This document shows, one piece after another, positions 17,401 to 26,725 of a stretch of 64,000 nt of DNA. Location of the stretch: contig CBDCZR010000022.1 of NCBI GenBank assembly GCA_965224535.1, forward strand, positions 124,001 to 188,000. The letters are read 5' to 3'. The notes beneath the pieces are model-generated. The model searched no databases. It saw only the letters and a list, made by a program, of their open reading frames with translations, and had not been told where the DNA came from. Position 1 is the stretch's first letter. Each line of letters opens with the position of its first letter. Both the position numbers and the translations under genes were made by a program. The stretch comes from JBCDHN01 sp965224535. GTDB taxonomy: Bacteria > Verrucomicrobiota > Verrucomicrobiia > Verrucomicrobiales > DEV007.

Positions 17401-18640
17401 AAGCAAAAGAAAACCCCAACCCCATCCTCGTATCGAGGCCAAAACCCCCAAGCAACCACCAAGCTTCCTTACGTGGGTATTTTTGGGTTTACTATTCACT
17501 ATCGCTACTTTCTCCATCAGAAAAAGCCTGATTACCGCTAATGATACCCTGCCCTCAATCTATCCAGAGAGCGAAAGCGCCCTTGTTGAACAAGGTACGA
17601 TTCTTACAAGTGAGGCTGACATAAGGCAAAAGGAGGCAGAACTTGAGAACAATATTCAAGCCAAAATCAGCAAGTACAAGCTGCTAATTGACCAACTTGG
17701 GCCCCAGCTTGCTACGCTCAATTCTTCGGTGGTTGACGTTGAGCGCAGGCTTGATGAGCTAATGACAGCAGAACACGGACGAAAGATCGCCACTGACCCG
17801 AAATACGTTGCTCAATTCTACCAGTGGCAAAACCAAGAGCATCCTCTGCGTGCATGGAAACGAGACCTCAAGTCGCATCAGATTGAATTTGAGGCCCACA
17901 GGCAAACCTCCGATGATAGCACAGAAAACAAAGTGCCCCCTTCTAACACTGCACTGCAAGAGCTCAAGCATTTGCAGTCAAAATTGGACGCCCTTGAGAG
18001 CTCTATCGCGCAGCTAGGGGACTATTTGAGCCAGATGATTGCCAATACAAGCGCGACTAGCGGCCAGAGGACGCTTGAAGAAGCTCTTTTGGCTTTTTCT
18101 GCCAATTTGGCAGAGGAAAAAGCCCAAATCGTGGCTGAGGCAGTTCAGCGCGAACATCAGGCTTCAGCTGCAAAAGAGGCTGAAATTTCAGCTCGCTACG
18201 AGCGCGAGATTGCAGCAAAACGCAGGGAACAGCTAGAAATCAAACTCCATCAGCAGGCCGCCGCAGAGACCAGAAAAGCCCTTGAGCTTGAGGCCAAAAA
18301 TCCCGTCCTCTGGCAGCGCTACCAAGTCTTCTTTGCGCCAGGGCGCTTCCCCTTTAGCGAGCAGTCACTTAGAAGTGATTGGTCTTTTGAAACTGCTCGT
18401 CCCCTTAAATCAGGGCCCGCAAGCTATCAGGGCCTGGTTACCGCCGAAATTACATCAGACATTCACCAGTTCCATTGGGCTCTCTCAGGTAGTCCAATCC
18501 ACAACTACCAACTAAATGATCGCCCTGGAAAGTGGCCTCCAATTCGGCGCTATGAAGCCAACAAAAAAGTTGGGCCGTATTTTCGCGAATTCGCCAAATA
18601 CGCAGAAGTCTGGCGCGACATCGGCTGGCTAGCACCCTAA
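17393..18640 (+). CDS. Single-pass membrane protein with long coiled coil
   Basis: The 415-aa protein has a basic N-terminus, one transmembrane helix near residues 25-45 (LTWVFLGLLFTIATF), long heptad-rich coiled coils (residues about 65-120 and 180-300), and a C-terminal globular region with conserved-looking aromatic residues (FHWALSGSPIHNY, KVGPYFREFAKY). It overlaps the coupling ATPase by 8 nt (ATGACTAA), so the two products are probably made together and may form a membrane complex. I do not recognise the family. Confidence 0.7.
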   Translation: MTKSKRKPQPHPRIEAKTPKQPPSFLTWVFLGLLFTIATFSIRKSLITANDTLPSIYPESESALVEQGTILTSEADIRQKEAELENNIQAKISKYKLLIDQLGPQLATLNSSVVDVERRLDELMTAEHGRKIATDPKYVAQFYQWQNQEHPLRAWKRDLKSHQIEFEAHRQTSDDSTENKVPPSNTALQELKHLQSKLDALESSIAQLGDYLSQMIANTSATSGQRTLEEALLAFSANLAEEKAQIVAEAVQREHQASAAKEAEISARYEREIAAKRREQLEIKLHQQAAAETRKALELEAKNPVLWQRYQVFFAPGRFPFSEQSLRSDWSFETARPLKSGPASYQGLVTAEITSDIHQFHWALSGSPIHNYQLNDRPGKWPPIRRYEANKKVGPYFREFAKYAEVWRDIGWLAP

Positions 18641-18892
18641 CCACAAATAGATTCAGCTCAGAATGATTTGATTTTTGCCCAACTCCAACCATCAATGATC
18701 TCTCGACTCCCTCGTTTGGGGGTTTGAACTTCCGCTTCCTTCGCCCGGGGCGTGACAAAAAAATAGGGCGACTTTTTCCACTTTCTTGATTCTTCACTGA
18801 CATTTTGCGCCTTGCTCGCAGCGACTCCCTGAGTGCTCAGGCAGTGGCTGCCCGTAAGGGCATTTTGTTAACCATTTGAAGGAGATTGAAAT

Positions 18893-19192
18893 ATGGGAAA
18901 GGACAGCAAAAAGCAGCGGACGCCAGGTCTTGTTGTGAAACGAATGATTGAAGGGGATTTACAAGCCTCAGTCTGGGTCAACAGCGGAAAAGTCGAATAT
19001 TACTACAAGGTGACATTCGATAAATCCCGTAGAAACAGAAAGGGCGAGGAAATCTACTCGAAATCATTTGATCCCTCCGATCTTGCCTCCCTGGCTAGGC
19101 TCGTAAAGCGCGTGCAGAAGTTTACGAAATCCTATGGACCACTGTACAGTTGGTCTCGGGTTATTCGTCTGCTTCGAGCAAGACGCGTTTAG
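18893..19192 (+). CDS. Small basic protein, unknown
   Basis: The 99-aa product is rich in Lys and Arg. It has a strong ribosome binding site (AAGGAGA, 7 nt before ATG 18893) and an intrinsic terminator 14 nt after its stop, so it looks like a stand-alone, well expressed unit. SGKVEYYYKVTFDKSRRNRKG suggests beta-hairpin structure. Nucleic-acid binding is plausible from the charge. The 250 bp upstream contains short hairpins (CCTGA-GTGC-TCAGG; GCCC-GTAA-GGGC). Confidence 0.65.
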   Translation: MGKDSKKQRTPGLVVKRMIEGDLQASVWVNSGKVEYYYKVTFDKSRRNRKGEEIYSKSFDPSDLASLARLVKRVQKFTKSYGPLYSWSRVIRLLRARRV

Positions 19193-19205
19193 TGAGCTCC
19201 CCCTT

Positions 19206-19245
19206 AGCCTCTAGCCCTTCGGGGCTAGGGGCTTCTTCGTCTTTA
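19206..19245 (+). terminator. Intrinsic terminator
   Basis: A 12-bp stem with a TTCG tetraloop (AGCCTCTAGCCC / GGGCTAGGGGCT, 19206-19233, one G-T pair) is followed by TCTTCGTCTTTAT. Confidence 0.8.
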
Positions 19246-19361
19246 TCATTACGTAGGAACACTGTCAGGGTTGTTGCTAATAGTTTTACCCTTACCCCTG
19301 TGATAGAACTTCGAGCCATTCATGGCGCATGCCAAGGTTAAAAACACTAACAAATTGAAAA

Positions 19362-19748
19362 ATGGTAAGTCTAAATACAGTACAGTTGACGGGCAACATT
19401 GTTGCAAACCCTGAAATCAAAACTATCGGCGAAGGTGAAGATAATGTGGTGGTTGAATCGAGAATTGTCCACAACTGGAGCCTTCCCGAAAGCTCGGGCT
19501 CAGCTAAACCTCATAGAAGGGCTGTATTGCCCTTTAAAGTTTACGGAAAAAACGCAAGACGTTTTGCTGAGACTGTAACCACCAAAACCAATGTCCTGCT
19601 TATTGGCCACATTGAAACCGACGAATGGAAGGACGGCGATCAGCCGCGTAGTTTTACCTACATTCGCGTTTTAAACTTCCAGTACAATTCTCCTCGCACC
19701 AGCGAAGAACAAACCAAGCCAAGCTCAAAACAAAAGCCTAAAGGTTAA
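19362..19748 (+). CDS. ssb: Single-stranded DNA-binding protein
   Basis: The 128-aa protein shows the OB-fold of SSB: LNTVQLTGNIVANPEIK at the N-terminus, a central strand RAVLPFKVYGKNARRFAE, and VLLIGHIETDEWKDGD then FTYIRVLNFQY. The tail is short, polar and ends in KQKPKG rather than the acidic DDDIPF tip of chromosomal SSB, which is common on plasmids and conjugative elements. It likely protects single strands during element replication or transfer. Confidence 0.85.
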   Translation: MVSLNTVQLTGNIVANPEIKTIGEGEDNVVVESRIVHNWSLPESSGSAKPHRRAVLPFKVYGKNARRFAETVTTKTNVLLIGHIETDEWKDGDQPRSFTYIRVLNFQYNSPRTSEEQTKPSSKQKPKG

Positions 19749-19780
19749 CCTCAAAAAAGAGTTCTTTTGCGCCTTGTTTC

Positions 19781-19805
19781 GGTGGCCCGAATTACTCGGG
19801 CCACC
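19781..19805. terminator. Perfect stem-loop after ssb
   Basis: GGTGGCCCGA-ATTAC-TCGGGCCACC forms a perfect 10-bp stem 30 nt after the ssb stop. There is no T-run on either side, so it may be a factor-dependent terminator or RNA-stabilising hairpin. Confidence 0.5.
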
Positions 19806-19877
19806 CCTCATCCAGAATACTGAGGCAATTTTGAAATGTCGTTATTCAAGTTATAGGAAATAATTGAAATCCTTGAT

Positions 19878-20135
19878 TTAGGCCCTTGATTTCTGACTCT
19901 CAACTTCAACTTCTAGCTCAGTGAAGGCATCTGATAGCGAAACCCCGAGCGCCAGCGCCAGCGCAACAAAAGTTTGGAGGGTTGGTCTTCGTTCGCCGCG
20001 CTCAATCAAAACGATTGCCCGCCTGGAAATGCCCGCTCGCTTTGAGAGAGAATTCACAGAAACGCCCTGATCGAGACGCGCGCGCTCGATTCGGGCAACA
20101 AGGGCCTCAACAACTTTATCGACTTCATCATTCAA
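19878..20135 (-). CDS. XRE-family HTH repressor
   Basis: The 85-aa protein is a single Cro/C1-type helix-turn-helix: RARLDQGVSVNSLSKRAGI, SRRAIVLIERGERRPTLQTF and ALALALGVSLSDAF. It has no dimerisation or effector domain. It is transcribed divergently from the secreted cargo genes, with a 20-bp palindrome in the shared 102-bp intergenic region, so it probably represses itself and the cargo operon. Confidence 0.87.
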   Translation of the reverse strand: MNDEVDKVVEALVARIERARLDQGVSVNSLSKRAGISRRAIVLIERGERRPTLQTFVALALALGVSLSDAFTELEVEVESQKSRA

Positions 20136-20179
20136 AGTTGGACTCCATAACCGAGAAATTGCTGCGCCGGGATTGGGAT

Positions 20180-20199
20180 AAATGTCGCTTGGGACATTT
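20180..20199. promoter_or_regulatory. Candidate XRE operator
   Basis: AAATGTC-GCTTGG-GACATTT is a perfect 7-bp-arm palindrome with a 6-bp spacer, centred between the divergent XRE gene and the secreted cargo genes. Size and position match Cro/C1 operators. Confidence 0.6.
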
Positions 20200-20237
20200 G
20201 TTGCAAAATCTCAGACTCCTGCCTAGATTGAGGCCAA

Positions 20238-20738
20238 ATGAAAGCCCCTCGACTACTTACAATCACTCTCGCAGCCATCACCGTTTTTCAAAGTCCCTGC
20301 ATCGGCGCTGAAAAATCGCCCGAAGGCGAATTTCGTAAACCCAGGGCAGGTGATGAGGTTTTGCAGCCCTTCAACCTAGAGGGCAGAACCCGAAACATCC
20401 CAGATGGCTGGTCGGTCTTTTTATTCTCACAGGAAGACAAGAGCCGTCAAAGCGACGGTCTCTCCCCAGGGCTCTTTCCCCACGGCCCAATTCAAGCCAA
20501 TCGCCGCTTTGAATACCCTCGAATGGTTGGAAAAACACCAGGAAAAACCTGGTTCTACCTCTACGCCCTGCCACCAGGCCGAGATGAGTTTATTGCCAAC
20601 TGGAAAAAGAAATTTACGGACTACGTCAAGAGGTTTGGAACTTCCAGGGGTGTCTACCCAAAGCGGGAAGAAATCTTCGAGGGAGCCGTTTTCCTTGCAG
20701 AACTTGAAGTCACAATCCTTGAGCCCAAGAAAAAGTAA
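20238..20738 (+). CDS. Secreted protein of unknown function
   Basis: The 166-aa product has a signal peptide (residues 1-23, ending near CIGA). The mature part is rich in aromatic residues and Pro (GWSVFLFSQEDKS, KTWFYLYALPPGRDE) and is likely all-beta. It is the first gene of an apparent operon with the DUF1549 gene (12-bp gap) and the DUF1501 gene, opposite the XRE repressor. I do not recognise a family. A role as a partner of the two downstream secreted proteins is inferred from position only. Confidence 0.7.
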   Translation: MKAPRLLTITLAAITVFQSPCIGAEKSPEGEFRKPRAGDEVLQPFNLEGRTRNIPDGWSVFLFSQEDKSRQSDGLSPGLFPHGPIQANRRFEYPRMVGKTPGKTWFYLYALPPGRDEFIANWKKKFTDYVKRFGTSRGVYPKREEIFEGAVFLAELEVTILEPKKK

Positions 20739-20750
20739 TCCCTCTCTACC

Positions 20751-22793
20751 ATGAAACTTCCTCTTATAATTTGCCTTACAACTGCATTTTTTGGCCTCAC
20801 AAATCCAAATCTTCAAGCCCGCACTTGGACCGACGTGCAAGGGCGAAAAGTTGAAGCCGAATACGTTGATGTCAATGCAGGCAAGGTAGCACTCAGGCTT
20901 GCCAATGGAAAAGTCGTTCAATTTCCCTTTAGCAAACTTAGCCCAGACGACCAAAACTACGTCAAAAAGCAATACGGAATTCAGCCAAAAAATGTCGCAA
21001 AACGCATTGATTCCTTCATCAATGAAAAGCTCAAAAAAGAGGGTATCAAAGCAAATCCACTCACCACTGACGAGCAGTTCCTAAGACGGGCCTATTTAGA
21101 GATTACGGGAACTATTCCAACTTTTAGACAGGCGCTCGATTTTCTAGAATCCGAGAATCCCGATAAGCGACGAATACTCATCGACGAGCTGCTCGATTCT
21201 GAGGGCTACATCAGCCACAGCTTCAACTGGTTTGCTGACATGCTTCGTCTGGTCTCAATCACAAGTGACTTTTATGTGTACGAGACCTACATCGACTGGA
21301 TCAAACAGAGCATTAGAGAGAACAAGCCATTCGATGAGCTTGTCTACGAAATGCTCACCTCAGAAGGGCGCCTCTGGGACAATCCCGCCTCTGGCTACTA
21401 CCTCAGGGATCGCGGCATGCCCCTCGATAACCTCTCGACCACAGTTGCCCTTTTTCTGGGCACTGAAATTACTTGCGCCCAGTGCCACGATCATCCCTTT
21501 GAAGATTGGACGCAGCTCGATTTCTATCAGCTTGCAGCCTTTTTGGGCCAACGACAAGATCGCCTCTACGGCTCAGAATTCTGGCAACCCCTCTCCAAAG
21601 AGCGCGCCAGAATTGAAAGCGAACAAAGAGCAGCCGATAGCTCGCTAGGAGAAATGGGCTTTGTTCAGTCCTTTAGAAACGTCATCGCCGCTGCATACGC
21701 CAAGGTCTGGGACGATCCCAACAAGACCACCAATTTGCCTCCCGATTACAAATACGAGGATGCCAAACCAGGTTCTCCCGTCTCGCCAAGAGTGCTTTTT
21801 GGGCCAGACATTAGCCCAAATGTCCACAAAACGCCCCGAATTGCCTTCGCCAAATGGCTAACAGCCAAAGAAAACCCCATGTTCGCGCTCACCGCCGCAA
21901 ATCGGCTCTGGAAGCGCGCTTTTGGACTCGGCCTGCACGAGCCCCTGGAAAACATTGGTTCGGCGGATAAAGCTCAAAATCCCGCTCTGCTGCGCTATTT
22001 GGAGCAAACCCTAAAAGATCTCGATTTTGACCTCAAAGAGTTTCTTCGCTCCATTTACTACTCAGAGGCCTGGCAGCGACAAGCTACCTTAGAAGGGCCA
22101 ACACTCGCCCAAATTGACCGCCACCAATACCACTTTCAAGGGCCCATCTTAAAACGCCTCTCAGCAGAGCAACTCTGGGATTCCTTTCTCACCCTCAGTG
22201 TACCAGAACCAATGCGCTACAAACGAGATGTGGCCCAAAGCCTGGTTTCTGCCATCAATTTCCAACTACCAGATATCTCAGGCCAAGACTCTATCGAACG
22301 AACAAAGCAACTCCAAAGCCTGATCGTAAAAACCATTGTCGATAGCGCTCCTAGTGTAGACGCCTGGCGCAGAGAACCTATGGCCATAGACGAGAATGAG
22401 AATCTCTATAAATTTGCCTTTGCCTACCTCACCAGGGCCTCCGAGCAAGCGCAGCCCGCTCGCCCAAGCCATTTTCTTCGCGCTTGGGGGCAGAGCGACC
22501 GCGTTCTCCTAAATAACGCCAACAACAATGGCTCCATTCCTCAAATTCTAACCATGATAAATGGGCCCTTCACCCAAATGCTCATCAAACCAGACTCCCT
22601 AATCTTTAAAACAGTCGGAGCAGAGCGCGGCTCAAGAGACAAAATGGACAACATTTATCTCAGCATCCTAAGCCGATACCCAGAGGGCAAAGAAAAGTCT
22701 ATTTGCTCAAGAACCATCCGCGGCTCTGATGATGGTTACGCTGACCTCATCTGGGCGCTGGTTAACACCAGAGAATTTCTCTTTATTCAGTAA
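20751..22793 (+). CDS. SHD1-DUF1549-DUF1553 secreted protein (PSD1 type)
   Basis: The 680-aa protein has a signal peptide (residues 1-24), an SLA1-homology-1-like domain (RTWTDVQGRKVEAEYVDV, residues about 24-75), then DUF1549 (residues about 85-260, with AQCHDHPFEDW containing a CxxCH-like Cys/His group) and DUF1553 (LTAANRLWKRAFGLGL to the end). Such proteins are abundant in Planctomycetes and Verrucomicrobia, almost always beside a DUF1501 gene, as here; their biochemical role is not established. What is unusual is the place: inside an AT-richer integrative element. Confidence 0.88.
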   Translation: MKLPLIICLTTAFFGLTNPNLQARTWTDVQGRKVEAEYVDVNAGKVALRLANGKVVQFPFSKLSPDDQNYVKKQYGIQPKNVAKRIDSFINEKLKKEGIKANPLTTDEQFLRRAYLEITGTIPTFRQALDFLESENPDKRRILIDELLDSEGYISHSFNWFADMLRLVSITSDFYVYETYIDWIKQSIRENKPFDELVYEMLTSEGRLWDNPASGYYLRDRGMPLDNLSTTVALFLGTEITCAQCHDHPFEDWTQLDFYQLAAFLGQRQDRLYGSEFWQPLSKERARIESEQRAADSSLGEMGFVQSFRNVIAAAYAKVWDDPNKTTNLPPDYKYEDAKPGSPVSPRVLFGPDISPNVHKTPRIAFAKWLTAKENPMFALTAANRLWKRAFGLGLHEPLENIGSADKAQNPALLRYLEQTLKDLDFDLKEFLRSIYYSEAWQRQATLEGPTLAQIDRHQYHFQGPILKRLSAEQLWDSFLTLSVPEPMRYKRDVAQSLVSAINFQLPDISGQDSIERTKQLQSLIVKTIVDSAPSVDAWRREPMAIDENENLYKFAFAYLTRASEQAQPARPSHFLRAWGQSDRVLLNNANNNGSIPQILTMINGPFTQMLIKPDSLIFKTVGAERGSRDKMDNIYLSILSRYPEGKEKSICSRTIRGSDDGYADLIWALVNTREFLFIQ

Positions 22794-22809
22794 ATTAACG
22801 AACAACCAA

Positions 22810-24132
22810 ATGCCAAATATGAAACTCAGTGATTCAAATCGCCGTGAGTTTGCGGCACATCTGGCAAAAACGCTCCTCGGCGTAAGCTCCTTTGGAGCCT
22901 TGCCACACAATGTTTTCGCTCAGACCAGTCAACCATTAGCCGACAATTGTATTCTACTGATGATGGCGGGCGGCATGTCGCACCTAGACACCTTTGACCC
23001 AAAGCCCGAAAACCCTTCGGTAATGGGTAAAACCGAGGTGCAAAAGAGTGCCATCACGGGCGAGCCTTTTTCGACCAATATCCCAAACCTAGCTAAACTA
23101 GCTGGAAAGCTCGCTGTAGTTCGCTCTATGTTTCAGGAGACAGCCGATCATCGACAAGCCACTTACCTCATGCGAACTAGCTATTCCATGAGGCCTTCAA
23201 TCGTTCATCCCTCACTTGGCCCCTGGGCCCAAAAGCTCCTGGGCAAAAGGCAAGCCACACTTCCTGACAGCGTCACTATTGGCGCGGGCTCTGATCACCC
23301 CGCACAGGGCTTTCTTGCCCCTGAGTTTAGCCCCCTTCCAATTGGTGCGGCTCAAAATGGGATTCCTAACATGACTGCTTTTGGAACAACTAACATGGCA
23401 GATAATTCCCTCGATGAAACGCTAAATCGGCGTCTAGAACTAGCCGACAAGCTCGATCAAGCCTTTAGAGAACGGGTAAATCACCAAAAGGTGAGGGCTT
23501 ACACCCAATTCTACGATGAAACCCTGAAGTTCCTAAAAAGTGACGATTTGAAGCTCTTTGACCTAAGCGAAGAAAACCCAGAGCAACGAGACCGCTACGG
23601 AACAACTTCTTTTGGTCAAGGCTGCTTGCTTGCAAAGCGCCTGGTAAAGGGCGGTGTGCGCTTTGTTGAGGTGCAGCACTCTAGCTGGGATACCCACGTT
23701 GATAACTTCGAGCAAACGCCCCGATTGGCATCAGTGCTAGATCGAGCAGCCTCAAATCTCATTCAAGACCTTGACTCTGAAGGCCTTCTGAATCGAACTT
23801 TGGTTGTTATTGCAACAGAGTTTGGCAGAACTCCAACCATAAATGCTAACTCAGGACGCGACCATCACGCTCAAGCCTACTCTTGTATACTAGCGGGAGG
23901 AGGCGTAAGGGGAGGCCAAATCATTGGAAAATCTGATGCTAGAGGACAAACAATTGAAACCGAAAAATATGAGCCGAAGCACCTAAATGCCACAATTGCC
24001 CACGCTCTCGGGCTCGACCTAAATGAGATTGTTTTTTCGCCCTCTGGCAGGCCCTTTACCGTAGCAACGCATAAGAGTAGGGGTAACCGCTTCGTTTCGG
24101 GAGCTGAGCCAATTATGAAGGTGTTTTCGTAA
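22810..24132 (+). CDS. DUF1501 protein (alkaline-phosphatase-like fold), Tat-type signal
   Basis: This 440-aa protein starts at ATG 22810, 16 bp after the DUF1549 stop. SNRREFAAHLAKTLLG is a twin-arginine-like signal. The core shows DUF1501 motifs: LMMAGGMSHLDTFDPKP, the D-H-containing HSSWDTHVDN, VVIATEFGRTPTIN, and GRDHHAQAYSCILAGGG. The family has the sulfatase/alkaline phosphatase fold, but its substrate is unknown. It pairs with the preceding DUF1549 protein. A second, chromosomal DUF1501 gene lies at 57.3-58.8 kb; the two differ substantially in length and sequence. Confidence 0.88.
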   Translation: MPNMKLSDSNRREFAAHLAKTLLGVSSFGALPHNVFAQTSQPLADNCILLMMAGGMSHLDTFDPKPENPSVMGKTEVQKSAITGEPFSTNIPNLAKLAGKLAVVRSMFQETADHRQATYLMRTSYSMRPSIVHPSLGPWAQKLLGKRQATLPDSVTIGAGSDHPAQGFLAPEFSPLPIGAAQNGIPNMTAFGTTNMADNSLDETLNRRLELADKLDQAFRERVNHQKVRAYTQFYDETLKFLKSDDLKLFDLSEENPEQRDRYGTTSFGQGCLLAKRLVKGGVRFVEVQHSSWDTHVDNFEQTPRLASVLDRAASNLIQDLDSEGLLNRTLVVIATEFGRTPTINANSGRDHHAQAYSCILAGGGVRGGQIIGKSDARGQTIETEKYEPKHLNATIAHALGLDLNEIVFSPSGRPFTVATHKSRGNRFVSGAEPIMKVFS

Positions 24133-25047
24133 GGATATTTTAACCTCTTGATGAATCAAAATTTTAAGATTTACATCCATACCAATTCCCTGTCTTTTTT
24201 CTTTCCTGACTCGGTTTTCTAACCTAGCCTTGTGACCATGAGTGCTCAACAGGTTAAGGCCAAGCATCTTGCAATTTTCGTTGATGGTCAGAACTTCTTA
24301 TCCACATTAAGAGACCTTTTCAAACCGAATTTTCATCGAAAACACCATTTACCCCCGAACGCAGACTGGTATCACTTCTTTGCATGCATTTCTCAACTCG
24401 TCAATGCCCAAACATTACAAATTTACTGGTACACGATTAAAGAGCTAGACTTTTTGCCACACCTCGATTGGTATCACGCTTCAAATTCACAGTGCGAAAG
24501 AGTTTTTCGCAAGCACTCACCATTTCTCAATGCCGAGTTTCAAAATCTCAACACCAAACAAAAGAAACTTCGTACGAGGCAACTCAGGGAAATATGCCTA
24601 GAAAACCAAATCGAAATGCAGCGCCGCCTCAAAGAATGGCATCAAATACAAGACAAGATGAAACAGGCATGCCCTCAAAACGTATTCATTCGAAGAACGG
24701 GATGGTGTACTGGTTCAGCGTGAATCGGACAATCGAGAGTCCGAGTTAAGAGAATCTTCGGTGGTTAGTTTTGGTTGAACCATCTGACTCGCCGAGAGGC
24801 GTTGCCCCGTCAAGCACGCATTCTGTCCAGAGCAATTTCCGGGCTCCGTGCACGGGCTGCGCATGAGTTTTTTGAGGCATGGGAGGCTCCCTCTAGTTGT
24901 CCTCTCCTCGGTTTGATGCCATGTTCGCTTACCCGGTGAAACGGACGAGGGCGCTGCTGGAGAGCAACCTTCCGAGGGATAACCGGGCGTGGCGACCGAC
25001 GGTTGCCCCTAGTCGGCGGGCACGTGCTCGCTGACCTTTTCCTTTTC

Positions 25048-25947
25048 TCAGGCCGCTTGAGCCAACTCACCCATTTTCGCAAACTCGGCCATCCGATTCT
25101 TGCGCGCGGTCTCCAACTTCACCTTGCGTTCGGCGAAAATCGCCTTGTGACGGCCCGCCAACCGGTCGTACGGCGTGATGTAGCCGATCGCTCCGTGCAG
25201 GCGCTCGCTGTTGTAAGCACGCACAAAATCGCCCACCACTCGATTGGCATCTTCCTGGCTCTGCGGCGAGGTTGGGCGAACACACTCCTCCTTCAGGTTG
25301 CGATGCCAGCGTTCGATCTTGCCGTTGGACTGTGGATAGTAGGGCGAGGTCCTCACATGCGTCATTTCGCATAGACGCACGAATTCCTTGAATTCCTTGG
25401 CCACGAATTGAGGGCCGTTATCACTAATGATTCGCGGCTTGGCTTTTGGGTATTGTTCCCGCGCTTGTTGTAATACGATTTCGGCGTCGGCCTCGCTCAT
25501 TGTTTCGCCGATGTTCCAGCTCAAAATCGCCCGGCTGCAGCCATCCAACACACTGACCAGGAAGTAGAACGTGCCTGCCAGCTTGAGGTAGGCAAAGTCG
25601 GTGTGCCAGTGATCGTGCGGCTCCAGGGGCTGATCGAAACCACTACCTTTCTTGCTCGCCTTAAAGCCGCGAACGCGCATTATACTTGCCGCTTTGAGCA
25701 CGCGATAGACGCTGGATGGACTAACGGCGACGATGTCCGCATCCAGCATCATGTAGGTCAGGCGGCGGTAGCCTTCGCCGGGATGTTGGCCGGCGTAATC
25801 GATAATGGCCTGCTTTTCCCAACTAAGCAGCCAGTGTTCGCGGGGGATCGTTGAGTTATGATAGTTAGGCAGGCCGCGGCGCTCTTTCCAATCATAATAC
25901 CGGGAACGAGTGATGCCGCACCAGCGGACGAGCCGGCTCACGCTCAA
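25048..25947 (-). CDS. IS3-family transposase OrfB (rve/DDE integrase domain)
   Basis: The 299-aa frame has an N-terminal HTH_21 region (HPGEGYRRLTYMML) and the DDE catalytic core: D in DHWHTDFAY, D in IISDNGPQF, and E in NGKIERWHRNLKEE. The frame is open for about 25 codons before the ATG at 25947, overlapping the end of orfA, as in IS3 elements where a -1 ribosomal frameshift makes the OrfAB transposase. It appears intact. Confidence 0.92.
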   Translation of the reverse strand: MSVSRLVRWCGITRSRYYDWKERRGLPNYHNSTIPREHWLLSWEKQAIIDYAGQHPGEGYRRLTYMMLDADIVAVSPSSVYRVLKAASIMRVRGFKASKKGSGFDQPLEPHDHWHTDFAYLKLAGTFYFLVSVLDGCSRAILSWNIGETMSEADAEIVLQQAREQYPKAKPRIISDNGPQFVAKEFKEFVRLCEMTHVRTSPYYPQSNGKIERWHRNLKEECVRPTSPQSQEDANRVVGDFVRAYNSERLHGAIGYITPYDRLAGRHKAIFAERKVKLETARKNRMAEFAKMGELAQAA

Positions 25948-26021
25948 CTCGGCCCGCTGGTGCCAATGCCCGATGAAGTCGACGATTTCGTCGCGCAGTT
26001 TCGGGGCGACCCAGCCGGTGT

Positions 26022-26336
26022 TCAGCGATCCCCAGAGAGCTTTTTTGCCTCGATGAGCGCTTCGACGGCTTCGCTCAAAACCTCGTTTTTCTTGGCGAGC
26101 TTGGCTTCGAGTTGCTCGATTCTGGCTTTTTGGGCATCAATGCCACGTTTGTTCCCGACCGGGGCGAAGGCGACGCTGCCTTTCTCAAAGAACTGGTTCT
26201 GCCAGGTGTAAAACTGGGAGGGCGCGATGCCGTGTTCGGCGCAGACTTCGGAGATCGGTTTCTTTTCGAGGAGGTGAAGGCGCAGGATTCGGACTTTGTC
26301 TTCGGGGCTGTATCGTTTACGCTTTTGTTTGGACAT
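26022..26336 (-). CDS. IS3-family transposase OrfA
   Basis: The 104-aa product has the HTH_Tnp_1 helix-turn-helix (YSPEDKVRILRLHLLEKK, then ISEVCAEHGIAPSQFYTW) and a C-terminal leucine-zipper-like helix (KARIEQLEAKLAKKNEVLSE). OrfA binds the terminal repeats and regulates transposition; it is also the N-terminal part of the frameshifted OrfAB protein. Confidence 0.92.
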   Translation of the reverse strand: MSKQKRKRYSPEDKVRILRLHLLEKKPISEVCAEHGIAPSQFYTWQNQFFEKGSVAFAPVGNKRGIDAQKARIEQLEAKLAKKNEVLSEAVEALIEAKKLSGDR

Positions 26337-26725
26337 GTGGATGGTTTGGATGTCCGGAGCATTCCCTTAATTCAAAGCGGCTGTTGTCCGATTCCGACTG
26401 AAGCAGGACAATGGCAACTTTGTTGGCTGCTCAAAGAAAAAAAGTTGGGAACCGAAAAGGCTGTTGATACAGCCTTAGTTGCCGAAATGATTTCTCGCCA
26501 AGAGGAGTACGACACTGCCATAATCTTATCAGCTGATGGTGACTTTGTTCCTGTAGTCCAAATCTTAACAAAGAAATTTCAAAAGCAGGTTGGTCGGGTA
26601 GTATTGTTAAGAAAAGGTGGTCAACCTTACCGATTTGCAAGACGACTAGCAGATGCTGTCGATTTTGAGATGACAATCGGTATAAACGACCTTTCGATAT
26701 TTATGGGGATACCGTTAACCCGTTC

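Larger units (their letters stand above)
24711..26405 (-). mobile_element. IS3-family insertion sequence
   Basis: Imperfect terminal inverted repeats, TGGTTCAGCGTGAATCGG- at 24711 and its counterpart ending CTGAAGCA at 26405, share an exact core GAATCGGACAA (24722-24732 with 26384-26394). The element is about 1.7 kb, richer in GC than its surroundings and encodes OrfA and OrfB. I could not define a target duplication with confidence. The 300 bp between the left end and orfB has no gene I can support. Confidence 0.8.

Noticed and set aside
24810..25082. A 90-aa minus-strand ORF inside the IS
   Set aside because: Not part of known IS3 organisation and overlaps the orfB end; basic composition typical of a chance frame.
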